A stretch of DNA of 64,000 nt from Halalkalibacter hemicellulosilyticusJCM 9152 (GCF_000513115.1 NZ_BAUU01000001.1:184466-248465), one strand, 5' to 3'. Shown: positions 45,752-55,030, counted from the first letter of the stretch. Notes: generated from the letters alone by a model not told the origin. Program-made: numbers and translations.

Positions 45752-46465
45752 ATGAAAGCCTCGTTATACACATCAATTACAAAAGTACATGAGTCAGCCG
45801 TTTTAATTAAGTTAGGATCGACATTAAATCAAGAGACTCACGCAAAAGCGAAAGCGGTAACATCGTTATTAGAAGCCAGTCACTTTGAGTGGCTTATCGA
45901 AGTTGTACCGTCGTATACATGTGTTATGGTTTATGTAAATCCTTTGATGGTCGTATTAGAAAGCCCATTGGACTTTATAATTCAAGAAATAAAGCGATGT
46001 TTACAGGGGAAATTAAGTCAACAAGCAAAGGGGGGGTTAGTCAAAATCCCAGTCGTTTATGGTGGAGAATCTGGACCAGATTTAATTACATTAGCGGAGT
46101 ATCATAAGCTGACACCTGCTGAAGTGATCTCGCTTCATTCAGATCGAATATATACGGTTTATATGATCGGCTTCACACCGGGTTTTCCATATTTAGGAGA
46201 GCTAGATCAAAGGCTTGTCACGCCACGAAGAGATCAACCGCGGTTAAAGATTGCTCCTGGTTCTGTGGCAATTGGGGGAGCCCAAACAGGGATTTATCCA
46301 ATTGAATCTCCTGGTGGTTGGCACATCATTGGTCGAACTCCTATAACGTTATTTCATAGCGAAAGAAATCCAGTCACATTGCTACAAGTAGGTAATCATG
46401 TTCAATTTGTACCAATTGATGAAAGTCAAATTTGGTTATATGAGGAGGGTGAATATGACTATTGA
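45752..46465 (+). CDS. pxpB: 5-oxoprolinase subunit PxpB (KipI-like)
   Basis: 237 aa. Pattern of the family: PVVYGGESGPDLITLAEYHKLTP, HSDRIYTVYMIGFTPGFPYLGELD, PRLKIAPGSVAIGGAQTGIY, ESPGGWHIIGRTP. It forms the ATP-dependent 5-oxoproline hydrolase with PxpC and PxpA, recycling cyclised glutamate. The ATG at 45752 lies behind AAGGGGAAGGG. It overlaps pxpC by 11 nt. The related KipI inhibits sporulation kinase KinA; next to pxpA and pxpC the enzyme role is more likely. Confidence 0.92.
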   Translation: MKASLYTSITKVHESAVLIKLGSTLNQETHAKAKAVTSLLEASHFEWLIEVVPSYTCVMVYVNPLMVVLESPLDFIIQEIKRCLQGKLSQQAKGGLVKIPVVYGGESGPDLITLAEYHKLTPAEVISLHSDRIYTVYMIGFTPGFPYLGELDQRLVTPRRDQPRLKIAPGSVAIGGAQTGIYPIESPGGWHIIGRTPITLFHSERNPVTLLQVGNHVQFVPIDESQIWLYEEGEYDY

Positions 46466-47455
46466 AATAGTGAAGGCTGGTCTTTTGACAACTGTTCAGG
46501 ATACTGGAAGAATTGGATTTCAAAAAGCGGGGGTTAGTATAGGAGGAGCAATGGATATAGACGCTATACAAATAGCGAATGTCCTTGTAGGGAATGATGA
46601 GAATGAAGCTGCTTTGGAAGTAACGATGACTGGGCCAACTATGCAATTTAATGAGTCTGTCATGTTTGCCATTACCGGTGGAGATCTTTCGCCAAAATTA
46701 AATGGAGCTCAAATCCCGTTAAATCGACCGATTATTGCGAAGAGGGAGATGAACTTTCCTTTCATCAAATCAAAGATGGATGTCGTGCTTATATTGCCTT
46801 TGCGGGAGGCTTGCAAATAAACAAGGTTATGAATAGCTACAGTACATATTTAAGAGCTGGAATTGGAGGGCTTGACGGACGACCTTTAAAAAAAGGAGAT
46901 CGGTTAATATGTAGACAACGGAACAGACGATCTGAAGGTCTTTATACGTTGCTCACAAGTCAAAAACGAAGGATCGCACAATGGAGAGTCTCATCTCGTT
47001 TGTGTATGAATACTCATTCCAACTGTATTCGCGTGATTCGTGGGAGACATTATGATTTGTTTTCGCCAGAAAGTGTCCAAATCCTATGGAATAGCTCATA
47101 CACAGTCACGACTGAAGCGGATCGTATGGGGTATCGGCTTAAAGGAAGTCCTTTAACATTAAAAAAACAACAGCAATTGTTATCAGAGCCTGTATCATTT
47201 GGTACAATCCAAGTACCTGGAGATGGAATGCCGATTATACTAATGGCTGATAGTCAAACGGTTGGTGGATATCCTATTATTGGTCAGGTAGCAGCGGTTG
47301 ATCGATCGAAGCTAGCTCAAATGAAGGCAGGAGATTGCTTTTTTCTTAAAGAGATAGACATGAATACAGCTGGGCAGTTATTTAGAAAAAAACAAGAACA
47401 TTTAGGTGAGCTAAAAGCAAGTATTTATGCAAAATGGATAGATGGAGGAGTTTGA
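46455..47455 (+). CDS. pxpC: 5-oxoprolinase subunit PxpC (KipA-like; one frameshift)
   Basis: 333 aa after correction. MTIEIVKAGLLTTVQDTGR begins the carboxylase-like domain; FQKAGVSIGGAMD and LEVTMTGPTMQF follow. One T is missing at the T run 46760-46762; adding it restores FPFHQIKDGCRAYIAFAGGL and joins the second open frame (RAGIGGLDGRPLKKGD, DRMGYRLKG, ILMADSQTVGGYPIIGQV). The ATG at 46455 has GGAGGG upstream. The break is likely a read error. Confidence 0.88.
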
Positions 47456-47456
47456 T

Positions 47457-48227
47457 GTGTTAACAGTTGATTTGAATGGCGATGTAGGTGAGAGTTTTGG
47501 TGTTTATAAAGTTGGGAATGATCGCTTACTAATGAAAGAAGTGACCTCTGTTAATATTGCATGTGGATACCATGCAGGAGACCATAATACGATGGCGCAA
47601 ACGGTTAAGATGGCTGCGGAGCAAGGTTTAGAAATTGGTGCGCATCCTGGTTATCAAGATTTGATCGGCTTTGGACGACGATCGATTCAAACGACACCTG
47701 AGGATATCTATCATATGATTGTATATCAAGTGAGCTCGCTTAAAGGGTTTTGTCAGTTGTTTCAGGTGCCATTAAAGCATGTAAAGCCACATGGAGCGTT
47801 GTATAATGAAGCTGCGATTAATCGGGAAGTTGCAGATGCGATTGCACAAGCAGTCGTAGATTGTGATTCCTCGCTCATTTTATACGGTCTTGCAGGAAGT
47901 GAATTAATAGAGGCTGGCCAAGCTAAGAATTTAAAAGTTGCCAATGAAGTATTTGCTGACCGCACGTATCAAGGTAATGGGACGCTGACGCCTCGTCATT
48001 TTGGTGAAAAAGCAATCATTCAAGATGAAGAGGTGGCAGTAGCGCAAGTATTGACGATGTTGAAGGAAAGCAAAGTTTTGTCTATTGATGGGAAGTGGGT
48101 ACCCATTTCTGCGGATACGGTCTGTATACATGGTGATAATGATGAAGCTGTACAGTTTGGGAGGCGGCTACGGCATGAACTTGAGCAAGAGGGGATTACT
48201 TTGGCCCCAGTAAGCAGTAATAGTTAA
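47457..48227 (+). CDS. pxpA: 5-oxoprolinase subunit PxpA (LamB/YcsF family)
   Basis: 256 aa. VDLNGDVGESFGVY, NIACGYHAGDHNTM, GAHPGYQDLIGFGRR, KPHGALYNEA and CIHGDN are the LamB/YcsF motifs. A GTG start at 47457 is chosen because GGAGG lies 8 nt upstream and the homology begins there; an in-frame ATG at 47442 lies within pxpC. Last gene of pxpBCA. Confidence 0.93.
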   Translation: MLTVDLNGDVGESFGVYKVGNDRLLMKEVTSVNIACGYHAGDHNTMAQTVKMAAEQGLEIGAHPGYQDLIGFGRRSIQTTPEDIYHMIVYQVSSLKGFCQLFQVPLKHVKPHGALYNEAAINREVADAIAQAVVDCDSSLILYGLAGSELIEAGQAKNLKVANEVFADRTYQGNGTLTPRHFGEKAIIQDEEVAVAQVLTMLKESKVLSIDGKWVPISADTVCIHGDNDEAVQFGRRLRHELEQEGITLAPVSSNS

Positions 48228-48303
48228 TAAATAGTCAATCTTATGCCTCGTAAGTAACTGTATAATTTTTTAAACTATAAGGAAATGAAAAAGGTGATTC
48301 ATT

Positions 48304-48402
48304 ATGAAACTGTCGAATAAAAAGCTTTTTGCATTAATTGCAGGCCTAACCGTTTTATATGGTATTTTGTATTGGACATTAGGCGGGTATTTGGTCAATT
48401 AG
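48304..48402 (+). CDS. Small single-helix membrane protein (32 aa)
   Basis: ATG with AAAGGTGAT 5 nt upstream. The product has a basic start (MKLSNKK), one hydrophobic helix (about residues 8-25) and a short tail GGYLVN. It is not recognised, but a good ribosome site, isolated position and membrane-helix composition support translation. Confidence 0.55.
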   Translation: MKLSNKKLFALIAGLTVLYGILYWTLGGYLVN

Positions 48403-48492
48403 TAATAAGTAGGCTGATTCAAAAGCAAAGTTGTTATTTTAAAAGAAGAATAAAAAGGGTGAATGCGCCGATTTGAAATGCACTTTGCTTCC

Positions 48493-48536
48493 AAGGGCAC
48501 CTAAAAAGTTTAGAAGAAAACTTTTTAGGTGCCCTT
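48493..48536. repeat. Family hairpin repeat after small membrane protein
   Basis: AAGGGCACCTAAAAAGTTT and its complement AACTTTTTAGGTGCCCTT, nearly perfect, between the small ORF and the convergent mgtE. No other feature is seen in 48403-48628. Confidence 0.8.
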
Positions 48537-48628
48537 CGCTTCTTGTAGGAGCAGAGAGCAAAAATTCACTTCGCCCGACAAAACAAGTAATCCTTTTACA
48601 TATTTCCTGGGGAATGTCTGGCATTTAC

Positions 48629-49996
48629 TTATAAACTGACAAGCTGATGTAAGAATGCCGTCGCAATACCAAAATAAATCATTAAAGAGAAAATATCATT
48701 TAATGTAGTAATTAAAGGACCAGATGCGACCGCTGGATCTACTCCGAAACGGTACAATAAGAGCGGAATGATCGTTCCTGCTAATGTTCCGACGATCAGC
48801 GTTACAAGTAATGAAACACCGACAACAAAACCTAAGTACATATTCTGGTCTTGCCAAAGAAAAGCAATTAAAGATATAAGTACACCGCAAGTGATCCCAA
48901 TGATAATACCGACACGCAGCTCACGTAAAATAAGTTTAAATGCTGTTTTTCGATCGACGTTTGTCGTCACAATCCCACGAACGACGACGGCTAGTGACTG
49001 AGTTCCCGTGTTTCCAGTCATTCCGGCAATCATTGGCATAAAGAAAATAAGCGCTACAACTTGTTCGAGTGTTTCTTCAAAACCACTAATAATACTTCCT
49101 GAAACAAGTCCAATAAATAATAACAATACAAGCCAAGGTAATCGTCGCACTGCAGCAGTCGTAGCCTTTGTATGGAAATCGATATCTTTACCGGAAGCAG
49201 ATAATTTCTCAATATCTTCGTTCGCTTCTTTTATAAATACATCAATGGCATCATCGACGGTAATAATTCCTAATAATTTATTACGGTTATCTACAACTGG
49301 CACCGCAATGAAGTCATAGCGTTCAATCGTTTGGGCAACTTCTTCTTGATCATCATCTACATGAACAGATACGACACGATTGAACATTAAATCCTCAATG
49401 ACTTCGTGCATATCAGCAATAAGTAAATCCCGATAAGAAACAACTCCAACTAATTGCTTTTCTTCATTAATCACATATAAATAATAGATATTCTCGGAAA
49501 AGTGGGCATATTCCTTTAGTTTATCAACAGCTTGTCTTACCGTTTGGTCTGCATGTATCCAGACAAACTGGTTGGTCATTAGTCCACCTGCAGTATCGGC
49601 AGGGTAACTCATTAAGGACTGAATGTGTTGTGAATCCTCTTTTTTCATGACATCAAGAAATTCTTGGATTTTATCAACTGATAGTTCATTTAATAAATCA
49701 GCAAGGTCATCATTGTCCATTAAGTCCATAACTTTAGAGGAACGTTCTATACCAAGCTTATGTAAAATCTCAATTTGCATGTCATGGTCTAATTCTTGAA
49801 TAAGATCGGCAATTTGATCAGGTGTAAGAAACGTAATAAATTTATGATGGTGCTTCTCAGGTAAACCTTTATATAATTGAGCGACATCATATGGGTGGAG
49901 TTCATCGAGTATTTGTTGTAAGGCACTTTTTTTTGTCTCTTTTAAATACTTTATGACCAATACAAGCAACTGATCTTCTGTCATATTTGCTATCAT
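48629..49996 (-). CDS. mgtE: Magnesium transporter MgtE, second copy
   Basis: 455 aa, same layout as the gene at 25.7 kb: N-domain, two CBS domains (about residues 135-260), five membrane helices with GMTGNTGTQSLAVVVRGIV. The protein is clearly paralogous but diverged. No M-box lies upstream (only 196 nt separate it from the divergent Fur-box gene), so it is not under the same Mg2+ riboswitch. GAGGAGGTG precedes the ATG at a rather long 12 nt. Confidence 0.92.
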   Translation of the reverse strand: MIANMTEDQLLVLVIKYLKETKKSALQQILDELHPYDVAQLYKGLPEKHHHKFITFLTPDQIADLIQELDHDMQIEILHKLGIERSSKVMDLMDNDDLADLLNELSVDKIQEFLDVMKKEDSQHIQSLMSYPADTAGGLMTNQFVWIHADQTVRQAVDKLKEYAHFSENIYYLYVINEEKQLVGVVSYRDLLIADMHEVIEDLMFNRVVSVHVDDDQEEVAQTIERYDFIAVPVVDNRNKLLGIITVDDAIDVFIKEANEDIEKLSASGKDIDFHTKATTAAVRRLPWLVLLLFIGLVSGSIISGFEETLEQVVALIFFMPMIAGMTGNTGTQSLAVVVRGIVTTNVDRKTAFKLILRELRVGIIIGITCGVLISLIAFLWQDQNMYLGFVVGVSLLVTLIVGTLAGTIIPLLLYRFGVDPAVASGPLITTLNDIFSLMIYFGIATAFLHQLVSL

Positions 49997-50160
49997 ATAG
50001 CATCAGCACCTCCTCTAGTATGTACTAACTTTACAAGAAAATTGCGTGCTTGACTACCTATTAATATAACCTATTAAACGAGAGGATATTTTCAAACTTT
50101 TTCTAAAATTATCGTGAAGGTGTTGACAGTGATAAGTAAAATCAATTAAGATTATGATAA

Positions 50161-50175
50161 TGATAATTGTTATCA
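50161..50175 (+). promoter_or_regulatory. Fur box before the DUF2325 operon
   Basis: TGATAATTGTTATCA differs from the 7-1-7 Fur consensus TGATAATNATTATCA at a single base, and another TGATAA precedes it (50154-50160 region). It overlaps the expected promoter, 18 nt before the start codon, so it would block transcription when iron is sufficient. Confidence 0.8.
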
Positions 50176-50192
50176 ATTGAAAGGGGAATAAA

Positions 50193-50528
50193 ATGTCTTC
50201 GTTATTAATAGTAGGAGCAGATCGTCTTGGTTCGATTCCAAAGAAGCTTGAAGAGCTAGGGTTTGATGAAATCATTCATTTGAGTGGACGCAAAGTACAG
50301 ATGGTAAAAAGGAGAATTCCGGCTCATGTTGATTTGATCCTTGTACTGACGGATTTCATTAACCATAATTTGTCAAGTGCCCTAAAGAAAAAAGCAAGTG
50401 AGCAAGAAATTCCAATTTGTTATGCTAAGCGGTCATGGTGCTCAATTTATCAAGCAATCGATGACTGTGAAATCCATTGCGCGTATAAAAATGAATGTGC
50501 ACACTATCAGCAAAAAAGTAGGGGATGA
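50193..50528 (+). CDS. DUF2325 protein, probably iron-regulated
   Basis: 111 aa. The DUF2325 pattern is a Rossmann-like half: LLIVGADRLGSIPKKLEELG, HLSGRK, VDLILVLTDFINHNLSSALKKKA, IPICYAKRSWCSIYQAI. The C-terminus is Cys-rich (CEIHCAYKNECAHY), which hints at metal binding. AAAGGGG precedes the ATG. The function of the family is unknown; the Fur box ties this member to iron limitation. Confidence 0.8.
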   Translation: MSSLLIVGADRLGSIPKKLEELGFDEIIHLSGRKVQMVKRRIPAHVDLILVLTDFINHNLSSALKKKASEQEIPICYAKRSWCSIYQAIDDCEIHCAYKNECAHYQQKSRG

Positions 50529-50534
50529 ACACCG

Positions 50535-51062
50535 ATGAGACCACACACGACATTCATGTATCAATACAGAAAATTAATCATGAACCCGTTTATGAACAGC
50601 GAAGGAAGTATACATAATCAGTTAAGTTGGCAGCAAACAGTTCAGTCAAGTGTGAATCGCATTGTCTTTCATTGTTCGAGCAATTCGGTTACGACGTTTG
50701 AGTTTTTGAAAAAAGTATCAGAAGAATGGGAAGTCTTGAAGAAGTCCAAATTTCATTCTAAAAGGCACTTTCATTTGGTGCTCGTACCATTAACTGACCA
50801 TTTGTTAAAATGGTTTCTAGCAAAGAAAATGAGTGCTGAGTTGAAAAAGATTGATAGTGAAACAATGCTTTTTATTGAGAGTCAAGAACCATCATCTTTT
50901 GCTGTTCAAAAAATGATGGTTGGTGTAACAGAATGCGTCTTTGAGGATTTTTGCATTATTGTTAGTATTTATTGTAAATATAAATTTGGTCGTAAGCCTA
51001 CGGTTATTGAAGTGTATGATTTGTTACATGAAAAGAAATTTATATGGAAAGAGGGGAGGTAG
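50535..51062 (+). CDS. Uncharacterised protein in the Fur-box operon
   Basis: 175 aa, soluble, not recognised. It starts 6 nt after the DUF2325 stop, so it is co-transcribed and presumably part of an iron-limitation response. Visible features are a basic middle part (FHSKRHFHLVLVPLTDHLLKWF) and three cysteines near residues 137-152. No signal peptide or membrane helix. No known enzyme motif. Confidence 0.65.
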   Translation: MRPHTTFMYQYRKLIMNPFMNSEGSIHNQLSWQQTVQSSVNRIVFHCSSNSVTTFEFLKKVSEEWEVLKKSKFHSKRHFHLVLVPLTDHLLKWFLAKKMSAELKKIDSETMLFIESQEPSSFAVQKMMVGVTECVFEDFCIIVSIYCKYKFGRKPTVIEVYDLLHEKKFIWKEGR

Positions 51063-51105
51063 GATGCTAGGTTCTAAATCGATCATCCTACTTTTTTCAT
51101 TATAT

Positions 51106-51852
51106 TTAAAAAAGTCTTGAGAGAATACCGATGATAATAAGCGCAGCTAAAGCAATCCACGCGATTCGAACCATTAATTGTTTCTTCTTTGCTCGTTGTT
51201 GCCACCTGTTTGGATTAAAGACAGGTTCGCTAGGTTCTGTGTATGCTGCTCTTTGCATGTAATAAGGTTTCACGCCGACTAAGAAGAGAGGAGCGATAGC
51301 TGCACCTGAGATTAAGCCGAATAAGTGGGCGAGTATATTAATATTTGAATAAGCAAAAGTCATGATTAGTCCAATAATTAATATCGTCACCACAATTTGT
51401 CCGCTGTTACGATCCATTAAGTCTTTGCGGTTAATGACAATGTACAAATAGAAACCAAGTACCCCGTAGATAGCACCTGATGCTCCTAAGTGAGAGTAAT
51501 TAAGTGGCTCTAAAATAAAGGTCGCTATATTTGCAATGATGCCCGTTAATAAGTAAAAAATGATGAATTTAACGGAACCTAGCATTTTCTCAGCGGCGGG
51601 TCCGAAAATAACTAATGAGAATGTATTAAATACAACATGTGTCAAACTTAAATGCAAAAAGATGGGTGTGACAAGTCGCCAATATTCCCCATTTGCGACA
51701 GCTAAATTAAAACCTACTCCAAAGTATTGAATCCATCCTCCAAAAGGTAAAAAATTCATCCAAGCAAATAAAATTAAATGTATGGCCGCTAACGTAGTAA
51801 TAACTGGGTAATTCTTCCTAAAAGAGTAGAAGCTTTCATGACGAATAAACAT
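51106..51852 (-). CDS. Rhomboid intramembrane serine protease
   Basis: 248 aa, about six to seven membrane helices. The rhomboid marks are present: LTHVVFNTFSL, the catalytic GASGAIYG (Ser) and LAHLFGLISG (His). It cuts membrane-spanning substrates within the bilayer. It lies divergent from acpS, as ydcA does in B. subtilis. Confidence 0.92.
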   Translation of the reverse strand: MFIRHESFYSFRKNYPVITTLAAIHLILFAWMNFLPFGGWIQYFGVGFNLAVANGEYWRLVTPIFLHLSLTHVVFNTFSLVIFGPAAEKMLGSVKFIIFYLLTGIIANIATFILEPLNYSHLGASGAIYGVLGFYLYIVINRKDLMDRNSGQIVVTILIIGLIMTFAYSNINILAHLFGLISGAAIAPLFLVGVKPYYMQRAAYTEPSEPVFNPNRWQQRAKKKQLMVRIAWIALAALIIIGILSRLF

Positions 51853-51959
51853 AACTCATCTCCTTTCTATTTGCTATTATAGCAGAGAATCGGCATAATT
51901 CCTTACTATAGACTATGTAAATGAATGGGGAACATTCATAAGTAGAAATGAGGGAAATG

Positions 51960-52316
51960 ATGATAAAAGGAATTGGGATTGATATTGTTGAAATCGAACG
52001 AATCGAACAAATAGTCAATCGGAAGTCAAAGTTTGCTACGAAAATTTTAACCGAAAAGGAGCATGAATTGTATCAAACGCTAAAAGATAAGCGACAGTTA
52101 GAATTTCTAGCTGGACGATTTGCGGCGAAGGAAGCATTCGTTAAAGCGGTGGGAACGGGTATTTCTAAGCAATATAGCTGGCATGATATAACGATTATGA
52201 GAGAAGAATCCGGTAAGCCTGTAATGGAAGTGAAGGGAGTAGAGGGCCATCTCCATCTTTCAATTTCACATAGCCGTTCCTACGCGATTGCTCAAGTTAT
52301 TATTGAAAGCTTGTAA
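51960..52316 (+). CDS. acpS: Holo-[acyl-carrier-protein] synthase
   Basis: 118 aa. MIKGIGIDIVEIERI (metal Asp), FAAKEAFVKAVGTG (Glu and Lys) and LSISHSRSYAIAQV are the AcpS motifs. It transfers phosphopantetheine from CoA to acyl carrier protein. GAGGGAA lies before the ATG cluster; the third ATG (51960) matches the family start, earlier ones at 51948 and 51957 are possible. Confidence 0.95.
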   Translation: MIKGIGIDIVEIERIEQIVNRKSKFATKILTEKEHELYQTLKDKRQLEFLAGRFAAKEAFVKAVGTGISKQYSWHDITIMREESGKPVMEVKGVEGHLHLSISHSRSYAIAQVIIESL

Positions 52317-52325
52317 AGCTAGTCT

Positions 52326-52354
52326 GCATATTGCCTAAGGTTGTCTCATATAGT
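52326..52354 (+). promoter_or_regulatory. Possible sigma-E (sporulation) promoter of the ydcC-like gene
   Basis: GCATATT, 14-nt spacer, CATATAGT; the consensus is KMATATT-N14/15-CATACANT, so only one base differs. The leader would be about 165 nt. The B. subtilis counterpart gene is expressed in the mother cell. Confidence 0.5.
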
Positions 52355-52525
52355 TGTAGTGCGAATAGAAGAGGAGAGTCATTCAGCGTCTAATCATTGA
52401 CTATAATGCAGTATCTACACAGTGCATTCCCAGTCATGCACATTAAGGTAGAGATGAACAGCAGCAAGCAAATGACGTGATGAATGCATTTGATCTTCTT
52501 TCAAATGAGACAAAGGGGTGAAGGC

Positions 52526-53539
52526 ATGAGAAAAGTAGTGTGGTTTGTTACAACAGGCTTGTTACTTGCCATAATTCTTGCAGGTTGTGGTGAAAAAACA
52601 CAGGAAGACATTATGACAGATTTAGAAAAGAAACATTCTGATATGACTGGGTATAAGTTGGAAGCAACAATGACATTGGAAACTGGACAGGAGCAGCAAC
52701 AATACTGGGTTGAGGTTTGGCATCAGTCAGATAGCCATTATCGAGTAGCTTTAGAAAATGAGAACAAGGATCAAAGTCAAATTATTTTACGAAATGATGA
52801 TGGAGTGTTTGTGTTAACACCTGCCTTGAATAAAAGCTTCCGTTTCCAAAGTGATTGGCCAACAAACGGTAGTCAAGTTTATTTATACGAATCGCTTATT
52901 CAAGACATTTTAATGGATCCAGAGCGTTCCTTCCAGGCGGATGAGGATCATTATGTATTCCAAACGAATACGAATTATCAAAATAAAAATTTGCACACAC
53001 AGGAAATTAAGTTGAATAAGAAAGATTTAGAGCCGGTTGAAGTAAAGGTGATGAATGCTGATCTAGAGGTGCTGGTTACTTTGCAATTTACGAGTTTTGA
53101 GTGGAACGCCTCCTTTAATGATGGTGACTTTGATACAGAAAGAAATATGAATGGGGCGCAAATGGGTGATGAGCCTGCGATGGCGGAACCGACTGAACCG
53201 ATGGCTGTCCATTATCCTTTATTTACACCAGATGGTACACAATTAGCTTCCTCCAAGAGTATAGGGTCAGAAGGGGAGGAGCGAGTTGTTTTAGAATATA
53301 GTGGAGAAAAGCCATTTACGATTATTCAGGAACAGAGTCGAGTCGTTCCAGCTTCTACACCAATGAATATGAGTGGTCAAGGAGAGCCTGTTGACCTCGG
53401 CTTTACAATTGGTGTGATGACAAATGAATCTTTGACTTGGACATACAATGGTGTGGACTTCTTTATGGCATCTGAACATTTGGATGCTGATGATATGATC
53501 GCAATTGCGAGCTCTGTGTATGGAACGGAAGAAAAGTAA
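52526..53539 (+). CDS. ydcC: LolA-like sporulation lipoprotein (YdcC/GerS family)
   Basis: 337 aa. Lipoprotein signal with lipobox ILAGC (Cys about residue 21), then a LolA-like beta domain (YKLEATMTLETGQEQQQYWVEVW, HYRVALENE, YLYESLIQDIL) and a C-terminal part ending DDMIAIASSVYG. The ATG at 52526 has AAGGGGTG upstream; the longer frame lacks a signal. Position between acpS and alr matches ydcC. Its relatives act in spore cortex or germination (GerS of clostridia). Confidence 0.85.
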   Translation: MRKVVWFVTTGLLLAIILAGCGEKTQEDIMTDLEKKHSDMTGYKLEATMTLETGQEQQQYWVEVWHQSDSHYRVALENENKDQSQIILRNDDGVFVLTPALNKSFRFQSDWPTNGSQVYLYESLIQDILMDPERSFQADEDHYVFQTNTNYQNKNLHTQEIKLNKKDLEPVEVKVMNADLEVLVTLQFTSFEWNASFNDGDFDTERNMNGAQMGDEPAMAEPTEPMAVHYPLFTPDGTQLASSKSIGSEGEERVVLEYSGEKPFTIIQEQSRVVPASTPMNMSGQGEPVDLGFTIGVMTNESLTWTYNGVDFFMASEHLDADDMIAIASSVYGTEEK

Positions 53540-53545
53540 GGCTTG

Positions 53546-53574
53546 AGACTCGGCGTAATGCTGAGTCTTTTTTT
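53546..53574 (+). terminator. Terminator after ydcC-like gene
   Basis: AGACTCGGC-GTAAT-GCTGAGTCT followed by TTTTTT. The following 215 nt before alr hold no gene. Confidence 0.85.
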
Positions 53575-53790
53575 CAAAGGTAAGAATTTTTCGGGAAGGA
53601 AATATGAGAAGAACTGAAGAAGCTAGAGAGACAATTCAATGAAGGGTGTTGGCTGCACTCGTTGCTCGCTTGATACGAGAATACCACTCGTTTTAAAGGT
53701 TTGATTGTAACCTAATGAAAGAATTATGGTAAAATAGAGGGACTAGACATTTGTTTAGGTATGAGTAGAGTTTCATTGGAGGATCATAGA

Positions 53791-54930
53791 ATGAGTAAGG
53801 AATTCTATAGAGATACATGGGCAGAAATCGATCTTCGTGCTATTCGTCATAATATGAAGTCGGTCTGTAATCTCTATCACAATCGTGGACGAGATGTAAA
53901 GGTTATGGCAGTTGTGAAGGCGAATGGATACGGTCATGGTGCTATTGAAGTGGCAAAAGCAGTGCTTGAGAGTGGGGCAGCTTACTTGGCTGTCGCTTTA
54001 TTAGATGAAGCAATTGAATTAAGGGAAGCCGGGATTGAAGCGCCAATTCTCGTAATGGGACGTATTAGACCAGAGGATGTGACAATTGCCATTCGTTATC
54101 GAATCACTGTTACGGTCTTTCAATTAGAGTGGTTGCAGGAGGCAAAGCTTCATATTGGTACTGATCAGAAATTATTCATTCATATAAAAATCGATACTGG
54201 CATGGGGCGGATTGGTGTGCGTTTGAAATCTGAACTTCTTCCGATCGTTTCGTTTATTTCGAAACATCCGAACATGGAATTAGAAGGGGTATTTACACAC
54301 TTTGCAACTGCAGATGAAAAAAATACTGACTATTATGAAACGCAACAAAAACGTTTTCTCAATGTGTTGAAATGGATAAAGGAGCTAGGTGTCCATATAC
54401 CCCTTATTCATAGTGGAAATAGTGCAGCGGGGATGCGTTTTCCGGATCATACATTTAATATGTTTAGATTTGGTATATCTTTATATGGCTTAACACCATC
54501 ATTAGAAATAAAAGAAGAACTACCTATCGAGTTAAAGCCAGCATTTACGCTTAAAAGTCGATTAACGCATGTTAAAAAGCTTCCTGCAGGCGAAGCAATA
54601 AGTTATGGGGCGACTTATCAAACAGAAACAGATGAATGGATTGGGACAATACCAATTGGTTACGCAGATGGCTGGATTAGAAAAAATAGTACAAACAATG
54701 GGGAAGTGCTTGTGAATGGGGAGCGTGTCCCTTTAGTTGGACGGATATGCATGGATCAATGCATGATTCATCTTAAAGGGGCGGTTGAGGTTGGAACAGT
54801 TGTGACATTAATTGGTCATGACCATAATACGTCAATTTCAGTTGATGAAGTTGCCCAAAGGCTTGAGACAATTAATTATGAAATTGTTTGTATGATTGGA
54901 ATGCGAGTTCCGAGAGTTTATATAAATTAA
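53791..54930 (+). CDS. alr: Alanine racemase
   Basis: 379 aa, PLP enzyme making D-alanine for peptidoglycan. The PLP lysine is Lys43 in VVKANGYGHG; the catalytic Tyr lies in ISYGATYQTE; HSGNSAAG and VGRICMDQCMIHL are further family motifs. The ATG at 53791 has GGAGG 8 nt upstream; the ATG at 53761 lacks a site. Confidence 0.95.
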   Translation: MSKEFYRDTWAEIDLRAIRHNMKSVCNLYHNRGRDVKVMAVVKANGYGHGAIEVAKAVLESGAAYLAVALLDEAIELREAGIEAPILVMGRIRPEDVTIAIRYRITVTVFQLEWLQEAKLHIGTDQKLFIHIKIDTGMGRIGVRLKSELLPIVSFISKHPNMELEGVFTHFATADEKNTDYYETQQKRFLNVLKWIKELGVHIPLIHSGNSAAGMRFPDHTFNMFRFGISLYGLTPSLEIKEELPIELKPAFTLKSRLTHVKKLPAGEAISYGATYQTETDEWIGTIPIGYADGWIRKNSTNNGEVLVNGERVPLVGRICMDQCMIHLKGAVEVGTVVTLIGHDHNTSISVDEVAQRLETINYEIVCMIGMRVPRVYIN

Positions 54931-55030
54931 TTTGAATTGACTTTGCAAATGGTATTGGCAAATGGTATGATTAATTTTGGAGATAAATAGGCTATAAGCT
55001 AGTTCGTGTAATGGTGGATGCTGGGGGTGG

